DNA from: Paracoccaceae bacterium
GTDB lineage: Bacteria > Pseudomonadota > Alphaproteobacteria > Rhodobacterales > Rhodobacteraceae
Assembly: GCA_007134865.1 (NCBI GenBank)
Contig: SLJW01000219.1
Span: forward strand, 1-39,787
Direction: 5' to 3'
Length of the DNA: 39,787 nucleotides
The first letter of the stretch is position 1. Each line of letters starts with the position of its first letter. Below are positions 7,993 to 16,260 of the stretch, one piece after another. A model generated the notes under the pieces. It was not told the DNA's origin. It did not search any database and saw only the letters and a list, made by a program, of their open reading frames with translations. Position numbers and translations under genes: made by a program.

Positions 7993-9396
7993 TCAGAGGC
8001 CCAGAAGCTGCGCCGCAATGCTGAAATAAATCAGCACGCCCAGCACATCGGCGATCGAGGTGACAAGCGGACCAGAGGCGGCCGCCGGGTCGCGGTCGAA
8101 TTTGGCGAAGATGAAGGGCAGGCACATGCCGATCAAGGCCCCCATCAGCACGATCGAGATCATGGCCAGCGCGACCACCAGCGCGATTTCCGGTCCACCG
8201 CGCCAGACCCCGATGGTCGAGACCGCCACGGCCATCGTCACCCCAAGCGTTAGCGCCACCACCACCTCGCGCGACAGAAGCCGTCCGAAATCGGCGGGGC
8301 GTACATCGCCTGTGGCGAGCGCGCGGACCATCAGCGTGGCCGATTGGGTGCCGGCATTGCCGCCCGACGCAATCAGCAGGGGCAGAAAGAACAGTAGCGC
8401 CAGATGCGCAGCGATCGTGTCCTCGAAATAAGCGATGCCCGCGCCCGAGAAGATATTGCCGAAGACCAGGAGCACCAGCCAGAAGATGCGCGCCTTGTAG
8501 AGGGTTGCGATGGTCGCCTCGGCCAGCGACATCTCGATGGGTTGCACGATTGCGCCCTTGTAGAAGTCCTCGGTGACTTCTTCCTCGGTCACGTCCATGG
8601 CGTCGTCGGCGGTCACGATGCCGACGAGGCGGTCATTGTTGTCGAGGACCGGCAGCGCGAGCAGGTCATAGCGCGCAATCAGTTTCGCTGCATCTTCCTG
8701 CTCGTCATCGGCACGGATCCAGACCGGCTCGGTATCCATCACTTCCGAGACGCGCTGGCTCGGGCGGGCGACCAGCAGGTCGCGCAGGCTGACCACACCG
8801 ATCAGTTTGCGGTCATCGTCGATGATATAGGCGTAGTAGATCGTTTCGGCATCAATCGCCTGCGCGCGCAGCGCCTCGATGGCCTTGGTCGAGGTCAGGT
8901 CAGGGGCGAGGGTAGCGTAATCCGAGGTCATGACCGAGCCGACGGTCCACTCCTCATAGGCGGCAAGGCGGCGCAGGTCTTCGCGTTCGGCCTTGGCGAA
9001 GGCGGGCAGGATGGCCTCTTGTGCCTCTTCATTGAGTTGCTTGTAGAGGTCGGCGCGTTCGTCATGGCTCATCGCCGTCATCAGCGCCACCAATTCGCGC
9101 CGGGGGATGCAGTGCGCAATCGCGATCTGCGAGCTTGGTCGCAGATAGCCGAGCAATTCGGCCTGGTCATGCAGTGTAAGAAGGCGCATTACCTGCAGAT
9201 CGACATCTTCGGGCAGTTCCTCGATCAGCGCTGCGACATCGGCCAGTTCCTGAGCCGAGACGAACTCTCGGACTTCGTCGTCGCGCTTCTCATCCATCAG
9301 GCGCTGGATTTCGACTGCGATGAAGGCAGCGTCGAAATCCGCGTCATTCGAGTCGCGGTCGAAGCGGATGTCGCTGAGCGGTGTCTGAACTGTCAA
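7993..9396 (-). CDS. mgtE: Magnesium transporter MgtE
   Basis: 467-residue Mg2+ channel of the inner membrane. Order: N-domain of superhelical repeats (about 35-135), two CBS domains (about 140-265) that gate by cytosolic Mg2+, a connecting plug helix, then five membrane segments (about 300-467) with the family motif GNAGTQS in the pore region. The start codon is TTG (9394-9396); no ATG fits near the conserved N-terminus. The SD-like AGGGG just upstream lies inside or beside a 7-bp hairpin (9405-9429), and a promoter at 9571-9599 implies a leader of about 168 bases, which suggests leader-mediated control. Confidence 0.93.
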   Translation of the reverse strand: MTVQTPLSDIRFDRDSNDADFDAAFIAVEIQRLMDEKRDDEVREFVSAQELADVAALIEELPEDVDLQVMRLLTLHDQAELLGYLRPSSQIAIAHCIPRRELVALMTAMSHDERADLYKQLNEEAQEAILPAFAKAEREDLRRLAAYEEWTVGSVMTSDYATLAPDLTSTKAIEALRAQAIDAETIYYAYIIDDDRKLIGVVSLRDLLVARPSQRVSEVMDTEPVWIRADDEQEDAAKLIARYDLLALPVLDNNDRLVGIVTADDAMDVTEEEVTEDFYKGAIVQPIEMSLAEATIATLYKARIFWLVLLVFGNIFSGAGIAYFEDTIAAHLALLFFLPLLIASGGNAGTQSATLMVRALATGDVRPADFGRLLSREVVVALTLGVTMAVAVSTIGVWRGGPEIALVVALAMISIVLMGALIGMCLPFIFAKFDRDPAAASGPLVTSIADVLGVLIYFSIAAQLLGL

Positions 9397-9404
9397 TTTC
9401 GATC

Positions 9405-9429
9405 CCCTGATACGCAGGCGGCATCAGGG
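9405..9429 (-). promoter_or_regulatory. Hairpin covering the mgtE ribosome binding site
   Basis: Perfect inverted repeat CCCTGAT / ATCAGGG with an 11-base loop. Its 3' arm contains the SD-like AGGG before the TTG start. A second small hairpin (CAGGG/CCCTG) lies just upstream in the leader. I do not recognise an M-box or other known Mg2+ riboswitch. Confidence 0.5.
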
Positions 9430-9570
9430 ACGGGCAGGGTCAACCCCTGCGAACGGCCCGCGATGCGCGCGGTGTCTGTCTGTGTTTCGGACGCAAACTC
9501 TGCGCCCACCTGGAACTGCCGTCCATCTTGATCCCGTCACGTGGCACTGGTGCAACGAGCCACTTCTTGG

Positions 9571-9599
9571 GTGATAGGCGCGACCCTGCGCCTTGTCAA
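9571..9599 (-). promoter_or_regulatory. Promoter of mgtE
   Basis: Consensus -35 TTGACA (9594-9599), 17-base spacer, -10 TATCAC (9571-9576) on the minus strand. Predicted start near 9564, giving a long untranslated leader before mgtE. Confidence 0.6.
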
Positions 9600-9873
9600 T
9601 TTTTGCGCGGGTTGTGGGCTGTGCTCTGCGGTCGCGGGGTGTGTTTCCGGCTTTGCTGCCTCTGTTTCGGCGCTGCGCCTATTGGTGCCGAGTGCAGGCG
9701 CATTGTCAGGGTATCAAAGCCTGCTGGCTCAGCCGTTTTGGAGGCTGCGCCCGGTTTGCCCGGTAAGGTTTCTGACCTGCAAACCGGATGACAACAGGAG
9801 GGTTTCGGTTGGTCAGGCGGCAGAGCAAAGCACAGGACGACAGCAGGCAGGGTGGCGTTTGCGCGGGCGCGGC
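9600..9873. other. Non-coding gap between the GGDEF gene and the mgtE promoter
   Basis: No convincing gene. A plus-strand open frame here is rich in Cys, Ala and Gly, but has no family resemblance and runs antisense into the GGDEF gene. I see no clear terminator for the GGDEF gene. Confidence 0.5.
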
Positions 9874-11364
9874 CTATGCAGGCGCGCTGGGCGTTGCCGC
9901 CGGATTGCAGGCAGCGAAGACGCGGTTACGACCTTCGGCCTTGGCCCGGTAAAGCGCTTGGTCCGAGGCTTTGAGCACTGCTTCAAGCTGCGTGCCGTCC
10001 CGCCCGAGCATGGCCAGCCCCGCCGAGACCGTGACCTGCGGCAACGAGCGCCCACCCGAACTCAGTGTCATCGCGGCGATTGCCTCGCGCAGGTTTTCCG
10101 CGCGCTCCAGACAGGCCGCTTCGTCATGGCCGAGGCAGAGCAGGACAAATTCCTCGCCCCCGATCCGACAGGGGTGCACGCTGTCATCAGCGGCGGCCGC
10201 CAGAACCCGCCCGACCTCGCGCAGGACGAGATCGCCAGCCTCATGGCCAAACTGGTCATTGAACGCCTTGAAATGGTCCACATCGAGCGAGATCAGCGCC
10301 AACGGGCGATCCTCATGGGCGGCGATGCTGAATTCACGTGTCGCGCGCTCGATGAACCAGCGGCGGTTCCACAGCCCGGTGAGCGGGTCACGGACTGATC
10401 GGTCATGCAATTCCTGCCGCAAACGGACATTGGCAATCGCGAGGCTGATCTGCTCGCCACAGATCAGCGAGATGTCCCAGCGGTTGCGCAGCACCTCGTC
10501 GCGCATATGCCGCATGATGCCACCTTCCTCGAACCCTTCGAACACCACATGCATCAAGCCGATGGTTTCACCATGCGCGATGATGGGCAGGCAGAAATAG
10601 GGGGCGCCTTTGCTGCGCACATGATCGCAGGTGAACTGAATCGGCTTCATGCCAAAGGCATAGGCTCGCCCCCGGCGCAGCGCCCAGCAATCATCAGGCA
10701 GGATATGGGGCGCAAAATCGGGCATGGTGCCCCAGCTTGCTGCCAGTTTGAGGCTGGTGCGGTTGTCGTCATAGATATAGAGCGCTCCCTCGGCCTCGGG
10801 GATAAGCGTGTGCATGGCGCGCTGGATCACCATCAGCAATTCGTCGATGGATTTCGCGGAATAGAGCCATTCGCTGGTCAGCGCGAGCAACTGGCGCTCG
10901 GACTGGCGCAACTGCTCGGAATGGCGCATCTCTTCATTCTGTTCTTCCAGTGCCTTGCGCTCGGTGATGTCGCGCATCGTCGAGATGAAATGTGTGTGCC
11001 GCCCGTTTGCATCATAGACGGGCATGACTTTCAGATCGACCCAGAAGGGCTCGCCCGATTTGGTGTAACACAGGATATCGGCGCGAATCTCGCGCCGTTG
11101 CGCGCAGGCCTGCCGGATTTTGCGCATCGTCTCCAAGTCGGTGTCTTGCCCCTGAAGGACAGTCCCCGGCTCCTTGCCGAGAATATCCGCCAGAGCGTAA
11201 CCCGTCTGAGCGACGAAGGCCGGGTTCACCCAGAGCGCGCGCCGCTCGGGGTCGGCAATAACAACGCAATCCGAAGAGTGGCGCGTGACCAGATCGGCAT
11301 AAAAGCTCTCGGCATCCGGTATCGGCTGTGGCACGATTTGCGGCACGGTCTGACTGGCGCTCAT
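9874..11364 (-). CDS. PAS-GAF-GGDEF diguanylate cyclase
   Basis: 496 residues, no signal peptide. Domains: PAS with PAC tail (about 20-140), linker helix, GAF (about 165-320), GGDEF (about 325-485). The PAS domain follows the LOV pattern (G..P..VLQGQDTD, then YTKSGEPFWVDLKVMPV and ITERK), but GKEPGTVLQ replaces the GxNCRFLQ motif, so the photoactive cysteine is missing and flavin photochemistry is not expected. The cyclase site GGEEF is intact, with DPLTGLWNRRWF and DVDHFKAFNDQFGHEAGD, so c-di-GMP synthesis is likely. The RxxD inhibitory site five residues before GGEEF is absent. ATG preceded by AAGGA; divergent from gabD. Confidence 0.92.
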   Translation of the reverse strand: MSASQTVPQIVPQPIPDAESFYADLVTRHSSDCVVIADPERRALWVNPAFVAQTGYALADILGKEPGTVLQGQDTDLETMRKIRQACAQRREIRADILCYTKSGEPFWVDLKVMPVYDANGRHTHFISTMRDITERKALEEQNEEMRHSEQLRQSERQLLALTSEWLYSAKSIDELLMVIQRAMHTLIPEAEGALYIYDDNRTSLKLAASWGTMPDFAPHILPDDCWALRRGRAYAFGMKPIQFTCDHVRSKGAPYFCLPIIAHGETIGLMHVVFEGFEEGGIMRHMRDEVLRNRWDISLICGEQISLAIANVRLRQELHDRSVRDPLTGLWNRRWFIERATREFSIAAHEDRPLALISLDVDHFKAFNDQFGHEAGDLVLREVGRVLAAAADDSVHPCRIGGEEFVLLCLGHDEAACLERAENLREAIAAMTLSSGGRSLPQVTVSAGLAMLGRDGTQLEAVLKASDQALYRAKAEGRNRVFAACNPAATPSAPA

Positions 11365-11551
11365 GACATGTCCTTGTCGCTCTGCGGCCAGACTAGGACA
11401 GAGAACTTAACAATTTCTTTCGCCCGGATCTTTGCGGGGCGCCCATGCGCAGCGCGTGACACTCCCGCGCAAAGGCGATAGGTTGCCGCCAGAATCTGCG
11501 AAGAGGCAAAGACCTCCATTGCAAGGGACATCTCACCAGAAAGGAGAGACC

Positions 11552-13030
11552 ATGCTCGATACGACAACCGATCTGAAATCCATGCTCAGCGACCCGTCAC
11601 TGCTGGAAACCCGTGCGCTGGTGGCCGGGGAGTGGGTCGATGCCGATGACGGCGCCACTTTCGATGTGCGCAACCCCGCGCGCGGCGATGTCATCGCCAA
11701 GGTCGCCGATCTGGGCCGTGCTGAAACCGCGCGCGCCATTGCCGCTGCCGAAGAGGCGCGCCATGCTTGGGCGGCGCGCACGGGCAAGGAGCGTGCGGCT
11801 GTTCTGCGCAAGTGGTATGATCTGATGATCGAGAATACCGAGGATCTCGCGCTGATCCTGACGGCGGAAATGGGCAAGCCGCTCGCCGAGGCGCGGGGCG
11901 AGGTCGCTTATGGCGCTGGCTTCATCGAGTGGTTCGGTGAAGAGGCAAAGCGGGTCTATGGCGAGACCATCCCCGGACATCAGCCCGACAAGCGGATCAC
12001 GGTGCTGCGTCAGCCGATTGGCGTGGCAGCTTCGATCACGCCCTGGAATTTCCCCAATGCGATGATCGCGCGCAAGGTCGGTCCCGCGCTGGCCGTGGGC
12101 TGTGGCTTTGTGGCGCGCCCTGCGGCGGAGACCCCGCTTTCGGCGCTGGCCATGGCGGTGCTGGCCGAGCGGGCGGGTGTGCCCAAGGGCGTGCTTTCCG
12201 TGATCACGTCCTCGCGGTCTTCGGATATCGGCAAGGAATTCTGCGAAAACCCGGCGGTGCGCAAGCTGACCTTTACCGGCAGCACCGAAGTCGGGCGCAT
12301 CCTGCTGCGGCAGGCCGCCGATCAGGTGATGAAATGCTCGATGGAGTTGGGCGGGAATGCACCGTTCATCGTCTTTGATGATGCCGATCTAGACAAGGCG
12401 GTCGAGGGCGCGATGATGTCCAAGTTCCGCAACAATGGCCAGACCTGCGTCTGCGCAAACCGCATCTATGTGCAGGCCGGCGTCTATGACGCCTTTGCCG
12501 AGAAGCTGGGCAAGGCCGTTGCGGCGCTGAAAGTGGGCGACGGGCTCGCGGACGGGGTGCAGGCCGGGCCGCTGATCAATGCAGAGGCCGTGGACAAGGT
12601 CGAAGAGCACATCCGCGACGTGTTGGACCATGGCGGTCAGGTCGTCACCGGTGGCCAGCGTCACGCGCTGGGCGGCACTTTCTTCGAGCCGACCGTGGTG
12701 ACGGGGGTCACGCAATCGATGAAGGTCGCGCAGGAAGAGACCTTCGGCCCGCTGGCACCGCTCTTCCGCTTCGAGAGCGAGGACGAGGTCATCGCGATGG
12801 CCAATGACACGATCTTCGGGCTGGCCTGTTATTTCTATGCCCGGGATGTGGGTCGGATCACCCGTGTGCAGGAAGCGCTCGATTACGGGATTGTCGGCGT
12901 GAATACCGGCATCATCTCGACCGAGGTCGCGCCCTTTGGCGGCGTCAAGCAATCGGGGCTCGGGCGTGAAGGGTCGCGCCATGGGATCGAGGATTATCTC
13001 GAGATCAAATATGTCTGCCTGAGTATCTGA
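11552..13030 (+). CDS. gabD: NAD(P)-dependent succinate-semialdehyde dehydrogenase
   Basis: 492-residue aldehyde dehydrogenase, closest in pattern to GabD, which oxidises succinic semialdehyde to succinate in the GABA shunt. Visible are the cofactor region [29 protein letters not shown], the general base Glu265 in MELGGNAPF and the nucleophile Cys299 in [14 protein letters not shown]; the C-V-C pair is typical of GabD. C-terminal [25 protein letters not shown] is complete. ATG with AAGGAG 7 bases upstream. It is monocistronic and no gabT is adjacent, so a related semialdehyde substrate remains possible. Confidence 0.88.
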   Translation: MLDTTTDLKSMLSDPSLLETRALVAGEWVDADDGATFDVRNPARGDVIAKVADLGRAETARAIAAAEEARHAWAARTGKERAAVLRKWYDLMIENTEDLALILTAEMGKPLAEARGEVAYGAGFIEWFGEEAKRVYGETIPGHQPDKRITVLRQPIGVAASITPWNFPNAMIARKVGPALAVGCGFVARPAAETPLSALAMAVLAERAGVPKGVLSVITSSRSSDIGKEFCENPAVRKLTFTGSTEVGRILLRQAADQVMKCSMELGGNAPFIVFDDADLDKAVEGAMMSKFRNNGQTCVCANRIYVQAGVYDAFAEKLGKAVAALKVGDGLADGVQAGPLINAEAVDKVEEHIRDVLDHGGQVVTGGQRHALGGTFFEPTVVTGVTQSMKVAQEETFGPLAPLFRFESEDEVIAMANDTIFGLACYFYARDVGRITRVQEALDYGIVGVNTGIISTEVAPFGGVKQSGLGREGSRHGIEDYLEIKYVCLSI

Positions 13031-13037
13031 CGGGCAA

Positions 13038-13069
13038 GGCCGGACACTGCGCATGCGCAGTGTCCGGCC
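13038..13069. repeat. 32-bp perfect palindrome after gabD
   Basis: Arms GGCCGGACACTGCGCA and its exact complement meet without a spacer, starting 8 bases after the gabD stop. As RNA it would fold into a very stable hairpin, but no U-run follows. It could be a terminator-like or 3'-protective hairpin, or a protein site. Confidence 0.85.
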
Positions 13070-13172
13070 ACCGTCACGGCAGAGGGGTACTTGTCGTGAG
13101 CGCAGGGTTTGCGCTAATGGAGAGATCCTGCAGGCCTCGCCGGAAAAGATTTATCTAACATTGATTTTTTTG

Positions 13173-13201
13173 TTGCCGGGCATAGTGGCCAGCCCTACTT
13201 T
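13173..13201 (+). promoter_or_regulatory. Candidate promoter of the small RNA
   Basis: -35 TTGCCG (13173-13178), exactly 17 bases, -10 TACTTT (13196-13201). The predicted start at about 13208 coincides with the first base of a perfect 12-bp stem. Confidence 0.4.
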
Positions 13202-13207
13202 TTGGAC

Positions 13208-13327
13208 GCAGGCAGGAAAAGGCCGTTAGCCGGAAGACTTACTCCTCGTTCCCTCCTTTCGGTGGACCCTTTCCTGCCTGCACCCGCAACTGATGCGTCC
13301 CATCGCTTGCATATGGCCCCGTTTTTT
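13208..13327 (+). ncRNA. Candidate small RNA or structured leader before the NDUFS4-like gene
   Basis: A perfect 12-bp stem GCAGGCAGGAAA (13208-13219) / TTTCCTGCCTGC (13270-13281) closes a domain holding two pyrimidine-rich anti-SD-like words, CTCCTC (13242-13247) and CCTCC (13252-13256). A second hairpin with GATG/CATC and GCAA/TTGC arms follows (13286-13310), and a T6 run ends at 13327. With the promoter above this makes a transcript of about 120 bases. It could be an independent RNA or an attenuator-like leader of the gene at 13362. I do not recognise it as 6S, SRP, tmRNA or RNase P RNA. Confidence 0.45.
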
Positions 13328-13361
13328 CGGATAAGACAGCAGAGTAACGAGAGGTCACGCC

Positions 13362-13673
13362 ATGCGCGCCCGGATTTATCGCCCGTCCCGTAACGCAATG
13401 CAGTCCGGCAATGCCAAGACCCAACACTGGGTGCTTGAATTCTCCCCCGAACAGGCGCGGCGGATTGATCCGTTGATGGGCTGGACGTCCTCTGGCGACA
13501 TGAAATCGCAGGTGCAACTGCGGTTTGAGGACCGAGTTGCGGCAGAAGCCTACGCCGAGGCACATGGCATCGACGCTATCGTGATCGAGCCCAAGACCCG
13601 CCGTCCCAACCTGCGCCCGGGTGGCTATGGTGACAATTTCGCGACCAACCGGCGGCAGGTCTGGACGCATTGA
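13362..13673 (+). CDS. Complex I accessory subunit, NDUFS4-like
   Basis: 103 residues, matching the ETC complex I conserved-region family, the alphaproteobacterial orthologues of mitochondrial NDUFS4 (18 kDa). Diagnostic blocks are [16 protein letters not shown] at the start, [20 protein letters not shown] in the middle and [21 protein letters not shown] at the end. It is an accessory subunit of NADH:ubiquinone oxidoreductase on the matrix/cytoplasmic arm. It stands alone, away from any nuo operon, as usual for this gene. GAGAGG lies 8 bases before the ATG. The structured RNA at 13208-13327 ends 34 bases upstream and may regulate it. Confidence 0.92.
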   Translation: MRARIYRPSRNAMQSGNAKTQHWVLEFSPEQARRIDPLMGWTSSGDMKSQVQLRFEDRVAAEAYAEAHGIDAIVIEPKTRRPNLRPGGYGDNFATNRRQVWTH

Positions 13674-13778
13674 ATCGGGACCCGGACCCGGGGCAGGCGC
13701 TGTCTTCGCGGAGCGTCACCTCAACATTGCAACGCTGGGAAAATGGGCCCTGAAGCCAGCACAGAGCCGTCAGGATGG

Positions 13779-14054
13779 TCAATTGTTCCCGCGCAGTGCC
13801 TCCGGGTGCTCGGCCAGAAAAGCCTTCAACGCCTTGTAGAGTGCGCGCGCGCTCGTCAGATCATCGTGGTGCAGGGCATCGGCAATGTCCTCGCAGATCA
13901 TCTGCTGCACTTTCTGCGGTCCATGATGGATGTGCATCAGATATTCGCCCAGTTCTGCTGCCGTGACGGTGTCCAGATGCTCGTGAACCGCAATGGCCTC
14001 GATTTGTTCGCGGCTCAGGCATGTCATGTCCAGGATGTCGTTTTCATTGATCAT
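13779..14054 (-). CDS. Conserved hypothetical protein, 91 aa
   Basis: Acidic, helical, 91 residues, starting MINENDILDMTCLSREQIEAI and rich in His (HEHLD, HIHHG). No signal peptide or membrane segment. A strong GGAGGAGG ribosome binding site precedes the ATG. I do not recognise a characterised family. The pattern (short helices, AIAVHEH..TAAELGEYL) resembles small conserved alphaproteobacterial proteins of unknown role. The end of the upstream 108-aa frame overlaps its start by 11 bases, suggesting translational coupling if that frame is real. Confidence 0.7.
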   Translation of the reverse strand: MINENDILDMTCLSREQIEAIAVHEHLDTVTAAELGEYLMHIHHGPQKVQQMICEDIADALHHDDLTSARALYKALKAFLAEHPEALRGNN

Positions 14055-14370
14055 GGTTCAATCCTCCTCCAACCGCAGAGAATACCACGCAACGCCGATT
14101 TCGCACATTGCTTTGAGTCAACAGACATATGAAGCCGCCTGAATTCTGATCTGGTCTCTGGATCTCGCCTTCCTCCAACTGATCGCGGGCAAGCAGGATG
14201 CGCATCTGATGGAGGTCACTGTCGTCAAATTCGGTGAGATCGATGCCGCGCGGGCCATCGGCCGGTATCTTGATGCCGAGGTCGGGCCTGTGCTGCTGCT
14301 CCATCCCGATCAGGAGGAATGCGTGATGCTCATCGCCCGGAGTAATCCAACCCAGGCCTCGGTTAGGCAT
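14044..14370 (-). CDS. Possible small protein, 108 aa
   Basis: Frame starting MPNRGLGWITPGDEHHAFLL with GAGG upstream. The first two thirds have codon use like the neighbours and protein-like composition (LLIGMEQQHRPDLGIKIPADGPRGIDL). The last 35 codons lose GC at third positions and look random, so the gene may be decayed or frameshifted near its end, or not a gene. No family recognised. It lies between a LOG gene and the 91-aa gene, all on the minus strand. Confidence 0.4.
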   Translation of the reverse strand: MPNRGLGWITPGDEHHAFLLIGMEQQHRPDLGIKIPADGPRGIDLTEFDDSDLHQMRILLARDQLEEGEIQRPDQNSGGFICLLTQSNVRNRRCVVFSAVGGGLNHDQ

Positions 14371-14429
14371 TGTGCGACGCCTCGTTCAGCAGGCGGCGCG
14401 TCGAAGTTGGCCAATCAAGCGCGCGACGC

Positions 14430-15251
14430 TCAGCATTCCGCTTCAAACCCGTCGATGATCGCAATCGCTTCATCGGCGGTTTCGGCATAATGGAACAGGT
14501 TCAGATCCTCCGGGCTTATGGTGCCTGCCTCGGCCAGTGCTTCCCAGTTGATGATCCTGGTCCAGAAATCACGCCCGAACAGGATGAAGGGCATCTTGTG
14601 CATCCGGTCGGTCTGGATCAACGTCAGCGTCTCGAATAGCTCGTCCATTGTGCCGAAGCCGCCTGGAAAGACCGTGATCGCCTTGGCGCGCATCAGGAAA
14701 TGCATCTTGCGGATGGCGAAATAGTGGAAGTTGAAGCACAGATCGGGTGTGACATAGTCATTCGGGGCCTGCTCATGCGGCAGCACGATATTGAGACCGA
14801 TGGAGATCCCGCCTGCCTCCTTCGCACCCAGATTGCCCGCCTCCATCACGCCCGGCCCGCCGCCCGTCACGATCACATCCTCGCGCCCGTAGCTCTGGAC
14901 CGAGCGCAGGGTCATCGCATGGGCAAACTCGCGCGCGACCTGATAGAAGCGTGCGAGGTCTTTCATCATTGGCGTGCGCGGGGCGCTGGGGTCGTCGGGG
15001 CGGCGAATGCGCGCGCCACCGAACATGACAATGGTGGACTGGATGCCGCGCTCGGTCATCAGCAGGTCGGGTTTCAGGAGTTCCAGTTGCAGCCGCACTG
15101 GGCGCAGTTCGTCGCGCAGCATGAAATCGCCATCGGCAAAGGCCAGACGATAGGCCGGATGGCGCGTTTGGGCAGTGTCCGGGGCCTCGTCCCAATGTCG
15201 GATATCTTCCTGTGCATCGGGGAAGGGCCGAAACTTGCTCTGGTCTTTCAT
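14430..15251 (-). CDS. LOG family protein, long form
   Basis: 273 residues in the Lonely Guy / lysine decarboxylase-like Rossmann family. Motifs present: VTGGGPGVMEAGNLGAKEAGG and the nucleotide-binding PGGFGTMDELFETLTL. LOG enzymes cleave the base from nucleoside 5'-monophosphates (cytokinin activation in plants); this longer group, with an N-terminal extension of about 70 residues, is common in bacteria and its physiological substrate is uncertain. Start chosen at 15251 (MKDQSKFRPF), with AAGGAC upstream; the frame is open further but that part is not protein-like. Divergent from dapD. Confidence 0.88.
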   Translation of the reverse strand: MKDQSKFRPFPDAQEDIRHWDEAPDTAQTRHPAYRLAFADGDFMLRDELRPVRLQLELLKPDLLMTERGIQSTIVMFGGARIRRPDDPSAPRTPMMKDLARFYQVAREFAHAMTLRSVQSYGREDVIVTGGGPGVMEAGNLGAKEAGGISIGLNIVLPHEQAPNDYVTPDLCFNFHYFAIRKMHFLMRAKAITVFPGGFGTMDELFETLTLIQTDRMHKMPFILFGRDFWTRIINWEALAEAGTISPEDLNLFHYAETADEAIAIIDGFEAEC

Positions 15252-15339
15252 GCGGGGGGCGTCCTTGCGTGAATTGCAGTCTCTCGCGCCCGAGGCTATA
15301 GCGAGGGCCAACAGATGACCAGAGCCATGGAGCCCGCCA

Positions 15340-16170
15340 ATGACTGACACAGCCGCACTGGAGAGAGCCATCGAGGCCGCATGGGAGGCGCGCGACAGCA
15401 TCACGCCCGCAACTGGTGGCGCAACGCGCGAGGCGATCGAGGCGACGCTCGAGGCGCTTGACTCCGGCGCGCTGCGCGTCGCCGAGCGGCAGGAGAATGG
15501 CGATTGGCATGTCAATCAATGGGCGAAGAAGGCCGTTCTTCTAGGGTTTCGCCTTCATGACATGGAGAAGCACTCGGGCGGCCCGCAGGGTGGCCACTGG
15601 TGGGACAAGGTCGACAGCAAATTCGCGGATTGGAAAAAGAAGGACTGGAAGGCCGCCGGCTTTCGCGCCGTGCCCAACTGCGTGGTACGCAAATCCGCCT
15701 ATATCGCGCCCGGCGTGGTGCTGATGCCCTCATTCGTCAATCTCGGCGCATATGTCGATAGCGGCACCATGGTCGATACCTGGGCCACGGTCGGAAGCTG
15801 CGCGCAGATCGGCAAGAACGTCCACCTTTCCGGTGGTGTCGGCATCGGCGGCGTGCTCGAGCCGATGCAGGCCGGCCCCACGATCATCGAGGATAACTGC
15901 TTCATCGGCGCGCGGTCCGAAGTGGTCGAGGGCTGCATCGTGCGCGAGGGCTCGGTGCTGGGCATGGGCGTGTTCATCGGCAAATCCACCAAGATCGTGG
16001 ACCGCGAGACCGGGGCGGTGAGTTATGGCGAAGTGCCGCCCTATTCGGTGGTGGTGTCGGGCTCGATGCCCTCGAAGAACGGCATCAACCTCTATTGCGC
16101 CGTGATCGTCAAGCGGGTGGATGCCCAGACCCGTTCCAAGACCGGCATCAACGAGCTTCTGCGCGACTGA
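15340..16170 (+). CDS. dapD: Tetrahydrodipicolinate N-succinyltransferase
   Basis: 276 residues, the usual DapD size. It transfers succinyl from succinyl-CoA to tetrahydrodipicolinate in the diaminopimelate/lysine pathway. The N-terminal helical domain (about 1-110) is followed by a left-handed beta-helix of hexapeptide repeats (about 110-230), visible in [38 protein letters not shown] and [15 protein letters not shown]. The C-terminal tail [15 protein letters not shown] is typical. Succinylase rather than acetylase route is implied. No other dap gene is adjacent. The junction repeat begins 2 bases after the stop. Confidence 0.96.
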   Translation: MTDTAALERAIEAAWEARDSITPATGGATREAIEATLEALDSGALRVAERQENGDWHVNQWAKKAVLLGFRLHDMEKHSGGPQGGHWWDKVDSKFADWKKKDWKAAGFRAVPNCVVRKSAYIAPGVVLMPSFVNLGAYVDSGTMVDTWATVGSCAQIGKNVHLSGGVGIGGVLEPMQAGPTIIEDNCFIGARSEVVEGCIVREGSVLGMGVFIGKSTKIVDRETGAVSYGEVPPYSVVVSGSMPSKNGINLYCAVIVKRVDAQTRSKTGINELLRD

Positions 16171-16172
16171 GA

Positions 16173-16260
16173 CTTCATCTTGCCGTGAAATACTCACGGG
16201 GTTTCTCAAGGGGGGCGTGCCCCCCTTGAGGCAAGGAGCTTGAGGGGCGGCAGCCCCTCA
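16173..16260 (-). repeat. Convergent-junction repeat, copy B (inverted)
   Basis: The same element as copy A in opposite orientation. The core CTTCATCTTG plus palindrome CCGTGAAATACTCACGG (16183-16199) starts 2 bases after the dapD stop. Then come the hairpin AAGGGGGG / CCCCCCTT (16208-16227) and GAGGGGC / GCCCCTC (16242-16259), the latter overlapping the sua5 stop codon. It lies between convergent dapD and sua5. Confidence 0.8.

Noticed and set aside
9397-9570. M-box or ykoK-type Mg2+ riboswitch before mgtE
   Set aside because: I cannot see the conserved M-box helices; only simple hairpins are visible, so I report an unclassified leader instead.
9541-9800. Cys-rich plus-strand frame (FCAGCGLCSAVAGC) resembling a Fe-S motif
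   Set aside because: Only four cysteines in a low-complexity Ala/Gly context, no family continuation, and it runs antisense into the GGDEF gene.
14209-14490. Plus-strand frame MEVTVVKFGEIDAARAIG
   Set aside because: Antisense to the 108-aa frame and to the end of the LOG gene, and its C-terminal part is Ala/Ser-rich shadow.
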